This document shows, in pieces, positions 51,800-60,457 of a stretch of 64,000 nucleotides of DNA. Location: assembly GCF_001544875.2 (NCBI RefSeq), contig NZ_FCOA02000005.1, forward strand, positions 62,001 through 126,000, in the 5' to 3' direction. The notes below the pieces were generated by a model, which was given only the letters and a program-made list of their open reading frames with translations, was not told the origin of the DNA and ran no database searches. Numbering within the stretch: the first letter of the stretch is position 1; every line of letters begins with the position of its first letter. The translations under genes were made by a program, and so were the position numbers. Source of the DNA: Caballeronia hypogeia. GTDB taxonomy: Bacteria; Pseudomonadota; Gammaproteobacteria; Burkholderiales; Burkholderiaceae.

Positions 51800-52845
51800 T
51801 GCAGTGTCCGGAGATAGTCGGCGAGCGCGCTCGCCTCGGATGCCGAGAGCGCGATGGACGGCATCATCGAATCGGGCTTGATGCGCTGCGCGTGACGAAT
51901 CCAGTCGAGCTGGTTCGGCGCGGTGTTCGGCAGCAAGCCTGCCGCGATCAGCCGGCGCGAGTTCAGATGCGTGAGATCGGGCGCCTGCGCGCCGCTGGCA
52001 TCCGTGCCGCGCACGCTGTGGCAGCCCGCGCATCGGTCGAGAAAGAGTCTGGCGCCCGCATGCACGCTCGCATCGGCTGCATGCGGCTGCGCCTGGCTCG
52101 CGTACCACGCGTCGAATTGCGGGCGCGGCTCGGCGATCACCTCGAACGCCATGTGCGCGTGCTGCGCGCCGCAAAACTGTGAGCACTGCCCGCGATACAC
52201 GCCCGCGTGATCGGCCTCGATCCATTGCTCGTTGACGACGCCGGGGATCGTCTGGGTCTTGCCGGCAAGACGCGGCACCCAGAACGCGTGCACCACGTCC
52301 GCGCTGCGCAACTCGACCTTCACGGGCTCGCCCACGGGAATATGGATCTCGTTGGCGGTGGTCACGTCGGGCTTGCCGGCATCGGGGCGCACGTAATCGA
52401 TCTTCCACCACCAGTCGTAAGCCGTGACCGAGATCGTCAGCGCGGGCGCACGGCGCGGCGATGCGACCGATTCGAGCGTGACGAGCACATACGCCAGCGC
52501 CGCGAGCAACGCCACCGACGACACACACGTGCCGATCCAGACCCAGTGCATGCCTCCGCCTTCGCCCTCGACATGAGACGCGTCGCGCGTGCTGGATGGC
52601 GGCCGCTTGCGCATGATCGCGCCGACGAGCAGCCCGCTGACGATCAGCGCCACCACGACGGCCAGCGCCGCGAGCGCCCAGCCCAGGCGCATGGTGGGCG
52701 TCGCGGCGGGACCATCGGCGTGAAGAAAGTAGTTGAGCGGCGCGTCCGCGCGGGCGCTGTGCTGACCCGCGAGCGCTACGAGCAAGGCGAGCGCCGCGCG
52801 AATGCTGCGTCTGGCATGGCCGGTCGTGTGCTGCTTTGCCAGCAT
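51796..52845 (-). CDS. cytochrome c oxidase subunit II with fused cytochrome c (caa3 type)
   Basis: The 349-residue protein has a signal peptide, two membrane helices (about 55-78 and 103-124), and a cupredoxin domain with CuA ligands His186, Cys221, Cys225, His229 and Met232. A C-terminal cytochrome c domain has haem site CAGCH at 272-276. The fused haem domain defines a caa3-type oxidase. The usual Glu of the CuA loop is Gln223. It is first in the operon subunit II-I-III-membrane protein-cytochrome. Confidence 0.93.
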   Translation of the reverse strand: MLAKQHTTGHARRSIRAALALLVALAGQHSARADAPLNYFLHADGPAATPTMRLGWALAALAVVVALIVSGLLVGAIMRKRPPSSTRDASHVEGEGGGMHWVWIGTCVSSVALLAALAYVLVTLESVASPRRAPALTISVTAYDWWWKIDYVRPDAGKPDVTTANEIHIPVGEPVKVELRSADVVHAFWVPRLAGKTQTIPGVVNEQWIEADHAGVYRGQCSQFCGAQHAHMAFEVIAEPRPQFDAWYASQAQPHAADASVHAGARLFLDRCAGCHSVRGTDASGAQAPDLTHLNSRRLIAAGLLPNTAPNQLDWIRHAQRIKPDSMMPSIALSASEASALADYLRTLQ

Positions 52846-53341
52846 GCGCTTTCGTCTCCGGAAAGTCGTGGACTGTAGTCATTCGGCGCGTGCTAGGTGC
52901 GGCCGAACATTTTCCCGATTCAAGCAATCCATGGTCCCAACGAAGGGCTTACGACGTGCGACTAATCCGAGAAACACATGGGCGCAGGTTTTTTCGTCAG
53001 TGGAATGAGACCTGGCCATCCGATGAGTATTTTTAAGCTAGCGCTTTAGAGCGCTTGAATAAGTCGATTAGAACGTTATGATCTACTAACGTAATTCGCT
53101 CCTTTGCTGAACTATTTGTTCAGAACATAGCGTTTAATCCCTAAACGCTTCGATTGTCATGCCTGGTTAAGTGTCCTGCCCGCCATCGCGAAATTCGCGC
53201 ATCGGCGAGGCCCGATTGCACTTCGCTTTCGTCCGATTCGCGCCAGATGCGTCCGGCGGCGGCCTTTTCTCGTCGCATTGGCGAAATCGTTTCTCTTTCG
53301 GCAATGAAGCCGCAGCCGACATCGGAATTAATTTACTCATC
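52846..53341. promoter_or_regulatory. divergent region with clustered dyads upstream of the glycosidase gene
   Basis: About 500 bases separate the oxidase operon from the lipoprotein gene. The right half is A/T-rich and carries four inverted repeats between 53040 and 53149, listed separately. I see no gene in it; a frame from 53171 continues into the lipoprotein but its first 57 codons do not look like a leader. Confidence 0.5.
53040..53149. repeat. four consecutive inverted repeats
   Basis: In order: AGCGCT-TTAG-AGCGCT (53040-53055); ACGTTA-TGATCTAC-TAACGT (53073-53092); CTGAAC-TATTT-GTTCAG (53107-53123); AGCGTTTA-ATCCC-TAAACGCT (53129-53149). All arms are perfect. Such density in 110 bases upstream of one gene suggests several regulator sites or structured leader RNA. 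Confidence 0.6.
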
Positions 53342-54649
53342 ATGCGCATGACAGAAAATAATTCATTCAGCTTTTTCAGCGTGAATTTTTTCAAGGGCTG
53401 CGTTCGAAAGAGTCTGAAATCCATTTCACTGCGACTGATTTTCCTGCCGCTCGTGCTCGCGGCCACTGTTTTCGTTGCGGCATGCGGCGGCGGCGGTGGC
53501 GACAGCGGTGCTGCGGCGAGCAGCGAGTCGAGCACGACTTCGCCTTCGGGCTCGGGCACTTCGTCGGGGGCATCGGAGGCATCGGGGGCATCGAGCCCCG
53601 CGCCGGCCAGCACGCCCACCGACACCGACACGGGCACGACATCGACTGGCGCAACGAGCCCCGCCGTTCCCGCGAGCGACGCCACCGGCGCCTCCGGCAC
53701 CCCCGCCACGGTGATCGCCCCCGCGGGCAGCATCTTCTATGGCATGAACGGTCATATCAACCGCGTGGGCGCTTATCAGACCATTACGCCGCCGCAGCAG
53801 CTCGCGCAACTGAAGGACCTCAACGTGCAGCTCTATCGCAACGATGTGTCCTCCGTGGCCGACGCGCAGAAGCTGGCGAGCGTCGCGCAGATGATGGCCA
53901 AGTCGGGCGTCACGGTTTACCCGGTGATCCTTCAGCAACTCACTTTTCCCGACGAGAACAGCGCCTATCAGGCGAGTTATACGCTCGCTCAGCAGATCGT
54001 CGGCGTGCAGCACTACGCCTACTACGAAATTACCAACGAACTTGCGCCGCAGTGTCTCGTCGGCTGGGTCGATGGCGTGCGCAGCACCGAATATCGGAAC
54101 GACTGTTTCCAGATTGCGCGCGGCGTGATTCGCGGATTGATCGCGGGCGTCAAGGCAGCCGATCCGGCGGGCAAGATCATCATCGGCGGCAATACGTGGA
54201 TGCACTACGGCTTCGACGTGATGCTCGCGAACGGCACGCAACCCGATGGCACGAGCGGACATCCGCTCGTCACGTGGGACATCACCGCGTGGCACTGGTA
54301 TTCGGAGCAGGGAGATATCACCCACGCGTGCGGCGGCACCGGTTGCTATAACGTGATCGGCACGCTGCAGAGCTTCGGCAAGCCGATATGGATCAACGAA
54401 GTGGGCATGCGGCCGCCGCCGTTTTTTTCCGGAACGCTGCAAGACGCCGCGACCTATCTGTCGAACAACATGCTGGGCGCGCTGCTCGCCATCGCGCCGC
54501 AATACAACATTCAGTCGCTACAGGTCTATGAACTCTACGATGATCCACCGGGCGGCGAGGGCGCATACGGCGTGATGCTCTACGATGGCAAGACGCCGAA
54601 GCCCGCCTACACGGCGGTGAAGAATTTCATCGCGACCCATCCGCGCTGA
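53342..54649 (+). CDS. secreted lipoprotein, clan GH-A-type glycoside hydrolase
   Basis: The 435-residue product has a hydrophobic leader (about 31-47) ending in lipobox VAAC (Cys48). A Gly/Ser/Thr/Ala-rich linker of about 75 residues follows, then a TIM-barrel-like domain. Two glutamates fit the retaining GH-A pattern: acid/base Glu233 after Asn232 in EITNEL, and nucleophile Glu353 in IWINEVG. WHWY at 317-320 supports a sugar-binding cleft. GH39- or GH5-like relatives act on exopolysaccharides. The start could be 53342 or 53348. The polysaccharide target is unknown. Confidence 0.75.
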   Translation: MRMTENNSFSFFSVNFFKGCVRKSLKSISLRLIFLPLVLAATVFVAACGGGGGDSGAAASSESSTTSPSGSGTSSGASEASGASSPAPASTPTDTDTGTTSTGATSPAVPASDATGASGTPATVIAPAGSIFYGMNGHINRVGAYQTITPPQQLAQLKDLNVQLYRNDVSSVADAQKLASVAQMMAKSGVTVYPVILQQLTFPDENSAYQASYTLAQQIVGVQHYAYYEITNELAPQCLVGWVDGVRSTEYRNDCFQIARGVIRGLIAGVKAADPAGKIIIGGNTWMHYGFDVMLANGTQPDGTSGHPLVTWDITAWHWYSEQGDITHACGGTGCYNVIGTLQSFGKPIWINEVGMRPPPFFSGTLQDAATYLSNNMLGALLAIAPQYNIQSLQVYELYDDPPGGEGAYGVMLYDGKTPKPAYTAVKNFIATHPR

Positions 54650-54655
54650 AGTTCC

Positions 54656-55246
54656 TTAGCTCCCGCCGATGTAACCCGGCAGCCCGGCGGCCGCATCGTT
54701 TCGTGCAAGTTCCGATGCGCGTGGTATCAGCGCGTCGAACTGCGCGTCGTCGTCGGGACGAGGCAAGCGGGCGCGGAAGAAGTCGGCCCAGCGAAAGTCC
54801 GCGAGCGGCACATCGGTCTTGTCGTAGCCACCTGCGTCGCGCACGAATGCGGCGAGGCTGCGGAACTCGTCATCGACCGCATCCCACATGTGTTCGGGCA
54901 TATTCGAGAACGCGACGCGGCGGCCTTGTGCGTCGTAGGGATAGGTCCACGAACAGTTCTCGAGCGTAAGCCAGAACTGCGCATGCGAAAGGGAAGACAA
55001 GTCCGTGACCAGGACAAACGGCGCTTCCCTGACCTCGACGCGCCACAACGCGCAGGCCACGTGATGATGGTCGATGACATAGGGCGTGCGCTCGGGGCCG
55101 AGCACGACAGCGATCGGCTTTTCAGCAATCGCTTTCTCGAGTGCATGACGCGACAGAGCGCGATATGCCTCCGCCTTCTGATGTATCTGGCGCTCGCCGT
55201 GTGTCATCTGGGTCGGGCGCAGGCGCTCTATGCGCAGCGTGTTCAT
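54656..55246 (-). CDS. ParB-like nuclease-fold protein (ParBc_2 type)
   Basis: This 196-residue protein has the ParB/sulfiredoxin-like pattern of the ParBc_2 family: an N-terminal LRPTQMTHG, then PIAVVLGPERTPYVIDHHHVACAL with its His triplet. Family members are often annotated as chromosome-partitioning proteins but probably act as enzymes or regulators unrelated to segregation. It converges with the glycosidase gene and stands alone. Confidence 0.75.
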   Translation of the reverse strand: MNTLRIERLRPTQMTHGERQIHQKAEAYRALSRHALEKAIAEKPIAVVLGPERTPYVIDHHHVACALWRVEVREAPFVLVTDLSSLSHAQFWLTLENCSWTYPYDAQGRRVAFSNMPEHMWDAVDDEFRSLAAFVRDAGGYDKTDVPLADFRWADFFRARLPRPDDDAQFDALIPRASELARNDAAAGLPGYIGGS

Positions 55247-55409
55247 GGCCGGCTTCTCATCGAATCGAAAGACTGACATCGATGCCGAGGCAAGCCGCAT
55301 TCCCGGCGTGGAACCGCTCGTGCTTACCCTCGGGAAGCCACGTATGAAGGCATGCGCGGGCTACGCGCGGCGCATGGCATCGTCGCGCACCAGCTGGCGT
55401 CGCGCTGAG

Positions 55410-57182
55410 CTACAGGGCATGCAACGAATGATCGGTGTCGTCGAAATAACAGGCCGCGTTGATCAGCGCGACATGCGATAGCACCTGCGGATAATTCCCG
55501 CACTGCCGCTTCTTTTCCGTGTCGTATTCCTCGGCCAGCAAGCCGAGATCGTTCTGAATGGAAAGCACGCGCTCGAACAATGTCCGCGCTTGCGTCTCGC
55601 GCCCTTGCATCTGCCTCACCTGCGCAAGCCAGCAACAGCACGCGATGAACGCGCCCTCGGGCCGCGCATCGTGCTGGTCCAGAAAGCGGAACACCAGACC
55701 ATCGTGCATCAAACGTCTTTCGATGGCGTCGACCGTCGCGATCATTCGCAAATCGTCGGCGGGCAGAAAGCCGCGCAACGGCAGCAGCAACAGGCTCGCG
55801 TCGAGCCGGTCGCTGTCATAGCATTGCGTGAAGGCGTTCACGCCGCGATGAAAGCCATGCGTCATCACGCTGTGACGAATGACGTCCGCATCGTGCCGCC
55901 ATTCGTCGACGGGCGCGTCATGTCCGAACCGTTCCGCGCACTTGATGCCGCGATCGAGCGCGAGCCATGCCATCACCTTCGAGAGCGTATGGTGGCGAGC
56001 CCCGCCGCGCGACTCCCACACGCCGTTGTCCGGCTGCCGCCAGATGCGCCGCACATGTTCGATGAGGTCGTGTTCGAGCTTCCAGATGTCGTCGTCGGGC
56101 GGCATGCCGTGGCAGCGCGAGACGTACAGCGCGTCGATGATCTCGCCATAGATATCGTGCTGCGACTGCGTGACCGCCGCATTGCCGAAGCGCACCGGGC
56201 GTGACGATTCATAACCGCGCAGCCAGTCGCAGCTCCATTCGGCGATGTGCGAATCGCCTTCCGTCGTGTAGATGGTCTGCGTATGCACGGGATCGCCCGC
56301 CAGCGCGCGCAGCAGCCAGTCGCGCCATGCCTGCGCTTCGCCGCGCATGCCGGTGCCCGCGAGCGCGAGCATCGTGAAGCTCGCATCGCGCAGCCAGCAA
56401 TATCGATAATCCCAGTTCAGATCGCCGCCGATACGCTCGGGCAAAGAACTCGTCGCAGCCGCCGCGATGCCGCCCGTCAGCCGGTGCGTCAATCCTCGCA
56501 GCACGGCAAGCGAGCGTCGTATCGGCTCGATATAGCGCTGGTCCTTGAGTTCGAGGCGCGCCGACCACTGCGCCCAGTGATGCAAGGTCGCGTCGAGCAG
56601 GGCGCGCACATCGGGCGCCGCCGGCGGCGCATCCCAGGAGCGACAGCAGGTCAGCGCGAAGTCGCAGCATTCGCCTTCGGCGAGCGTGATCTCGTGACGC
56701 ACGGCGTCTGCATCCAGCACGGGCTCCGAAGGCGTATCGAACCACAATGCGTGAGCGCCGCCGATCGCCGCGATGCGCTTGCCGAACGGGCGCAGCCATG
56801 GCCGCGTGCGCCCATGATCGAAGCGGATCGCGAACTCGCTCGCCATCGTGACGCGCCCCGATACACAATGCACGCGACGCACGAGACGCGCGGGCGTTTC
56901 GCCCCACGCGAGGCAGTCGGTGATTTCCACGCTGCCGCTCGCGGTATGCATCGTCGTCTGCAATACGAGCGAGGAGTCGAGATAGCGGCGCGTCACGCTT
57001 CGCACCGGTTCGACGGGCGCGATGCGCCAGTGCCCGTTCGATGCGTCGCCCAGCAATGCGGCAAAGCATGGCGCGGATTCGAACATGGGCCAGCAGAGCC
57101 AGTCGATCGAACCGTCCGTCGTGACGAGGGCGGAGGCTCGTCCGTCGCCGAGCAGCGCGTGGTCTTCGATACGCGGAGCCAT
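55410..57182 (-). CDS. GH15 family glucosidase/trehalase-like protein
   Basis: This 590-residue cytosolic glycosidase is of the GH15 type. It begins IEDHALLGDGRASALVTTDGSIDWLCWP, has NWDYRYCWLRDASFTM in the (alpha/alpha)6 barrel, and closes with the catalytic region AEEYDTEKKRQCGNYPQVLSHVALINA. Relatives hydrolyse trehalose or glucan ends. The start lies 3 bases after the SDR stop, so it belongs to the long leftward unit from the ThDP enzyme to this gene. Confidence 0.9.
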   Translation of the reverse strand: MAPRIEDHALLGDGRASALVTTDGSIDWLCWPMFESAPCFAALLGDASNGHWRIAPVEPVRSVTRRYLDSSLVLQTTMHTASGSVEITDCLAWGETPARLVRRVHCVSGRVTMASEFAIRFDHGRTRPWLRPFGKRIAAIGGAHALWFDTPSEPVLDADAVRHEITLAEGECCDFALTCCRSWDAPPAAPDVRALLDATLHHWAQWSARLELKDQRYIEPIRRSLAVLRGLTHRLTGGIAAAATSSLPERIGGDLNWDYRYCWLRDASFTMLALAGTGMRGEAQAWRDWLLRALAGDPVHTQTIYTTEGDSHIAEWSCDWLRGYESSRPVRFGNAAVTQSQHDIYGEIIDALYVSRCHGMPPDDDIWKLEHDLIEHVRRIWRQPDNGVWESRGGARHHTLSKVMAWLALDRGIKCAERFGHDAPVDEWRHDADVIRHSVMTHGFHRGVNAFTQCYDSDRLDASLLLLPLRGFLPADDLRMIATVDAIERRLMHDGLVFRFLDQHDARPEGAFIACCCWLAQVRQMQGRETQARTLFERVLSIQNDLGLLAEEYDTEKKRQCGNYPQVLSHVALINAACYFDDTDHSLHAL

Positions 57183-57184
57183 GA

Positions 57185-58177
57185 TCACCCGCGCCGCCGC
57201 AAGCCACGCACGATGCACGCGCCGAGCGTAAGGGCCGCGCCCGCGAGCAGCTTGCGATGCGTGTCGGCCCAGAACGATGCGCTTACGGGTTTGGCTTCCG
57301 ACTCGAAGCGCCCGTGCACGCGATGCAGCCCGCCCACCGGCTCCCACAGATTGCCGGGGCCGTGATCGGCGGGCCACGACTTGTCCTGTTGCGCGCGATA
57401 ACCCGTGCGGCCGAGATACGCATCGAGCCATCCGGGCACGATCTGGTTCGCGACGATCGCCTTGATCGACGAAGCGCCGACCCACAACTCGCGCCTGCGA
57501 TGCAGCGCGGCCCAGCGGATCGCGCGCGCCGCGACCTCGGGTTCGTAGATCGGCGCGACGGGGCGCGGCGCATGCGGCATCGCGCATCTTGCCCAGTCGA
57601 ACTGCGGCGTGTTGAGCGCGGGCATCTGCACCATCGTCACGTGGACGCGACTCTTCATGTGCCGCAGTTCGCAACGCAGGGAATCAGTGAAGCCGCGGAT
57701 CGCGTGCTTCGCGCCGCAATATGCCGATTGCAGCGGAATCGAGCGATAGGCGAGCGCGGAGCCCACCTGCACGATCACGCCGCGATTGCGCGGCAGCATG
57801 TGCTTCAGCGCGGCCATCGTGCCCCACACGTAACCGAGATAAGTGACGTCGGTTACGCGGCGGAACTCGTCTTCGCTCATGTCGGTGAGCGCGGCGAACG
57901 TGGTGACCATCGCATCGTTGACCCATACGTCGATGGGGCCGAGCGTGGCTTCGATGCGCGTCGCGGCCTGATCCAGCGCGCCGCTCGTGCTGACGTCGAG
58001 CGCGATCGGCAAGGCCTTAACGCCAAGCTTGCGCACGTCGTCGGCGGCGTGTTCGAGTGCTTGCGCGTCGCGCGCGATCAACGCGACATGCGCGCCATGA
58101 CGCGCGAATTCGAGCGCCGCCGCACGCCCCGCGCCCGCGCTCGCTCCCGTTACGACGACGACCCTGGGCTTTCTCAT
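57185..58177 (-). CDS. short-chain dehydrogenase with C-terminal extension
   Basis: This 330-residue SDR has TGASAGAG near residue 10, an Arg-containing second-strand loop, and a Tyr-x3-Lys pair in SAYCGAKHAI. The core is about 240 residues. The extra C-terminal 80 residues end in a hydrophobic stretch (LLAGAALTLGACIV) that may tether it to the membrane. The start overlaps the GMC gene stop (ATGA). The substrate is unknown. Confidence 0.88.
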   Translation of the reverse strand: MRKPRVVVVTGASAGAGRAAALEFARHGAHVALIARDAQALEHAADDVRKLGVKALPIALDVSTSGALDQAATRIEATLGPIDVWVNDAMVTTFAALTDMSEDEFRRVTDVTYLGYVWGTMAALKHMLPRNRGVIVQVGSALAYRSIPLQSAYCGAKHAIRGFTDSLRCELRHMKSRVHVTMVQMPALNTPQFDWARCAMPHAPRPVAPIYEPEVAARAIRWAALHRRRELWVGASSIKAIVANQIVPGWLDAYLGRTGYRAQQDKSWPADHGPGNLWEPVGGLHRVHGRFESEAKPVSASFWADTHRKLLAGAALTLGACIVRGLRRRG

Positions 58178-59823
58178 CTTGACAACTCCCCTCGCGCCGC
58201 AAGCGCTTCGATGCGATCCGCCGTGCGCAGCGCGATTGCCTGAATGGTCAGCGACGGGTTGACGCCGCCCACCGTCGGAAACACGGAGCCGTCGCAGATC
58301 CACAGATTATCGATATCCCAGCTTCGGCAATCGGCATTCACCACGCTGGTCGCGGGATCGTCGCCCATGCGCGCGGTGCCGTTCAGATGACAGGTGTCGT
58401 CGTCCTGACGCCAGACATCGCGTGCGCCGGCCGCCTCCAGCGCCACGCTCATGTAATCGAGCGAATGCCTGACGAGCCGCTTGTCGTTGTCGCACAGCGA
58501 ATAGGTTACGCGCGCAACGGGCAGACCGTACTGATCCTTTTCATCGGCGAGCGTGACGCGGTTGCGCTCCTGCGGCATGGTTTCCCCGACAATCTTCAAG
58601 CCGGCCTGATGGTTGTACTTGCGCATCTCGTCCACGAGCGCCTGGCCCCACAGCCCGCGCCCGTTCTGCACGGCCGCCCATGCGACGGGCAATGGCCCCT
58701 GGCTCATGTAGCAATAGCCGCCGAAGAAGTCCTTGCCGCGGTCTTCGTAGTTCCAGTGCTCGGTCATCGAGAGCGAGGGCGGGCCCTTGTACCAGCGCAC
58801 TTCCTCGTCCATCGTTCCCCAGACGGCCTGATTCAGCTGCACCATCAGATTCTTGCCGACGAGGCCCGAGCTGTTCGCGAGGCCATCGGGATAGCGGTCG
58901 GTCGCGGACATGAGCAGCAGGCGCGGTGTTTCGATCGCGTAACCCGCGACCACGACATTGCGCGCGCGCTGAAAGCGCCAGCGCCCCTCGCGAAAGTATT
59001 CGACGCCTTGCGCGCGGCCATCGTCACCGATGACGATGCGGCCGACCATCGAGAGATCGCGTATCTCCGCGCCCGCGCGCACCGCACGCGGTATCCATGT
59101 CACGAGCGCGCTCTGTTTCGCGTTCGTCGCACATCCCGACACGCAGAAGCCGCGATACACGCACGGATGCGACTCGCCGCGCGGTGCGGAGACGGTCGCG
59201 AGCGGCGTCGGCGTCCAGTCTATGCCGAGCGCCTCGCAGCCGCGCGCGAGCACCAGCGCCGCCGCATTCAGCTCATGCGGCCGATAGGGGTAACGAGGCC
59301 GTTTCGGTCCCCACGGATAGGTGACAGGCCCGGATATCTTCAGCGCGCTCTCCACTTCCGCGTAATAGCGCCACATCTCGCGCCAGTCGAGCGGCCAGTC
59401 CGCGCCGTAGCCGAGCACGCTTCTGGACTTGAACCATTCGGGCCGGAAGCGTAAGGACACCATCGCGAAATGCACGGTGCTGCCGCCCACTGCCTTGCCG
59501 CTGTTGTTGCTGCCCAGCCTGAGCGGACTTTCGCCGTCGCAGATGCGCTCGTCGGTCCAGAAGAGTTTCGACTGATGCGTTTCATCCGACGCGAATTCTT
59601 CGAGCGGACGCCACCACGCGCCGGCGTCGAAAGCGACCACCCGAAAGCCTTTTTCCGCGAGACGGCATGCAAGCGTGCCGCCGCCCGCGCCGGTGCCTAC
59701 GATCGCGAAATCGACTGGGTCGTTCTCTTCATACGCCTGCATCGGCAGCCACGCGCCTCGATGAAAGACATCGGGCGCGCGTCCGTTCTTGCCGCGCGGC
59801 ACGTGTTGAGCGTCATCGGACAC
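58174..59823 (-). CDS. GMC-type FAD oxidoreductase (gluconate 2-dehydrogenase-like)
   Basis: The 549-residue flavoprotein has FAD-binding GTGAGGGTLACRLAEKG near residues 42-58, the GGSTVHFAM loop, a Cys-rich CVYRGFCVSGCATNAK segment as in membrane gluconate/sorbitol dehydrogenases, and the C-terminal HLNGTARMGDDP and NPSLTIQAIALRTADRI. The start is GTG 59823, with AAGGAGA six bases upstream and overlapping the previous gene; a later ATG at 59742 is less likely. With the subunit-3-like protein upstream it should form a dehydrogenase. No dedicated cytochrome subunit is in the cluster. Confidence 0.9.
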   Translation of the reverse strand: MSDDAQHVPRGKNGRAPDVFHRGAWLPMQAYEENDPVDFAIVGTGAGGGTLACRLAEKGFRVVAFDAGAWWRPLEEFASDETHQSKLFWTDERICDGESPLRLGSNNSGKAVGGSTVHFAMVSLRFRPEWFKSRSVLGYGADWPLDWREMWRYYAEVESALKISGPVTYPWGPKRPRYPYRPHELNAAALVLARGCEALGIDWTPTPLATVSAPRGESHPCVYRGFCVSGCATNAKQSALVTWIPRAVRAGAEIRDLSMVGRIVIGDDGRAQGVEYFREGRWRFQRARNVVVAGYAIETPRLLLMSATDRYPDGLANSSGLVGKNLMVQLNQAVWGTMDEEVRWYKGPPSLSMTEHWNYEDRGKDFFGGYCYMSQGPLPVAWAAVQNGRGLWGQALVDEMRKYNHQAGLKIVGETMPQERNRVTLADEKDQYGLPVARVTYSLCDNDKRLVRHSLDYMSVALEAAGARDVWRQDDDTCHLNGTARMGDDPATSVVNADCRSWDIDNLWICDGSVFPTVGGVNPSLTIQAIALRTADRIEALAARGELSR

Positions 59824-60457
59824 GCAGGTTCTCCTTCCTCGCGGCGGCCTCTTCTCCAGGCTTCGCTTCGGCCGCATCCCACGGATCGCGCCTGCCGAAC
59901 ACCATGCGCACATAGCCGCGCGGGTTCGCCGGACCGCCGAAGCCCATCTCGCTCCATGCACGCGGATGCGAGTAATACGCGCCGCAGATGTCGTGCAGCA
60001 CGCGCATCGAAAAGAACAGCGCCGCTGGCATGTCGCGCCATTCCGCGTGGTTCAGCTTGCCTTCCTGCATGTCGCGCAAGAGCGCGTGTTGCGCATCCCG
60101 GTCGATGGACGCGAACGGCAGTTCATGGCGCGCGCGGCTTTCGGCGTCGAGCGCGGCGAGGCCGATACGCCAGGCATCGCGCATTGATGGCAGGCGCGCG
60201 TCGCGATAGCCGTCGCCGGTATCCTTCACGAGCTTTGCATCGAGCAGAGCGGGCAGGGGTGCGGGATCGCGTTCGCGGTCCTGTGGCACGATGCACGCGC
60301 ACAACGCGTTCAACGCGATCCATTGCACGGCGTCGAAGAAGCGCGGTTCCGTGGGCGTGGCAAGACGTGCGTCGATCACTTCGCGCGTGATCTCGTCCCA
60401 CGAGGGCGTGTCGCGCTTCATCGTCACGTCATAGCCGGGGTAGCGAGGCAGCGTCAT
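59813..60457 (-). CDS. gluconate 2-dehydrogenase subunit 3-like protein
   Basis: This 214-residue protein belongs to the small-subunit family that partners GMC dehydrogenases. Landmarks are FFDAVQWIALNALCACIVPQD, then a central helix region, and the ending GGPANPRGYVRMVFGRRDPW. Its stop overlaps the start of the flavoprotein gene by about 10 bases, and its ATG overlaps the upstream membrane-protein stop. No Tat leader is obvious, unlike the canonical gamma subunit, so the complex may be cytosolic. Confidence 0.85.
   Translation of the reverse strand: MTLPRYPGYDVTMKRDTPSWDEITREVIDARLATPTEPRFFDAVQWIALNALCACIVPQDRERDPAPLPALLDAKLVKDTGDGYRDARLPSMRDAWRIGLAALDAESRARHELPFASIDRDAQHALLRDMQEGKLNHAEWRDMPAALFFSMRVLHDICGAYYSHPRAWSEMGFGGPANPRGYVRMVFGRRDPWDAAEAKPGEEAAARKENLRVR

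Noticed and set aside
51800..52927. Long fusion of subunit I with upstream sequence (frame open to 52927)
   Set aside because: The upstream part is an Arg-rich shadow of the subunit II gene; a good subunit I start exists at 51799.
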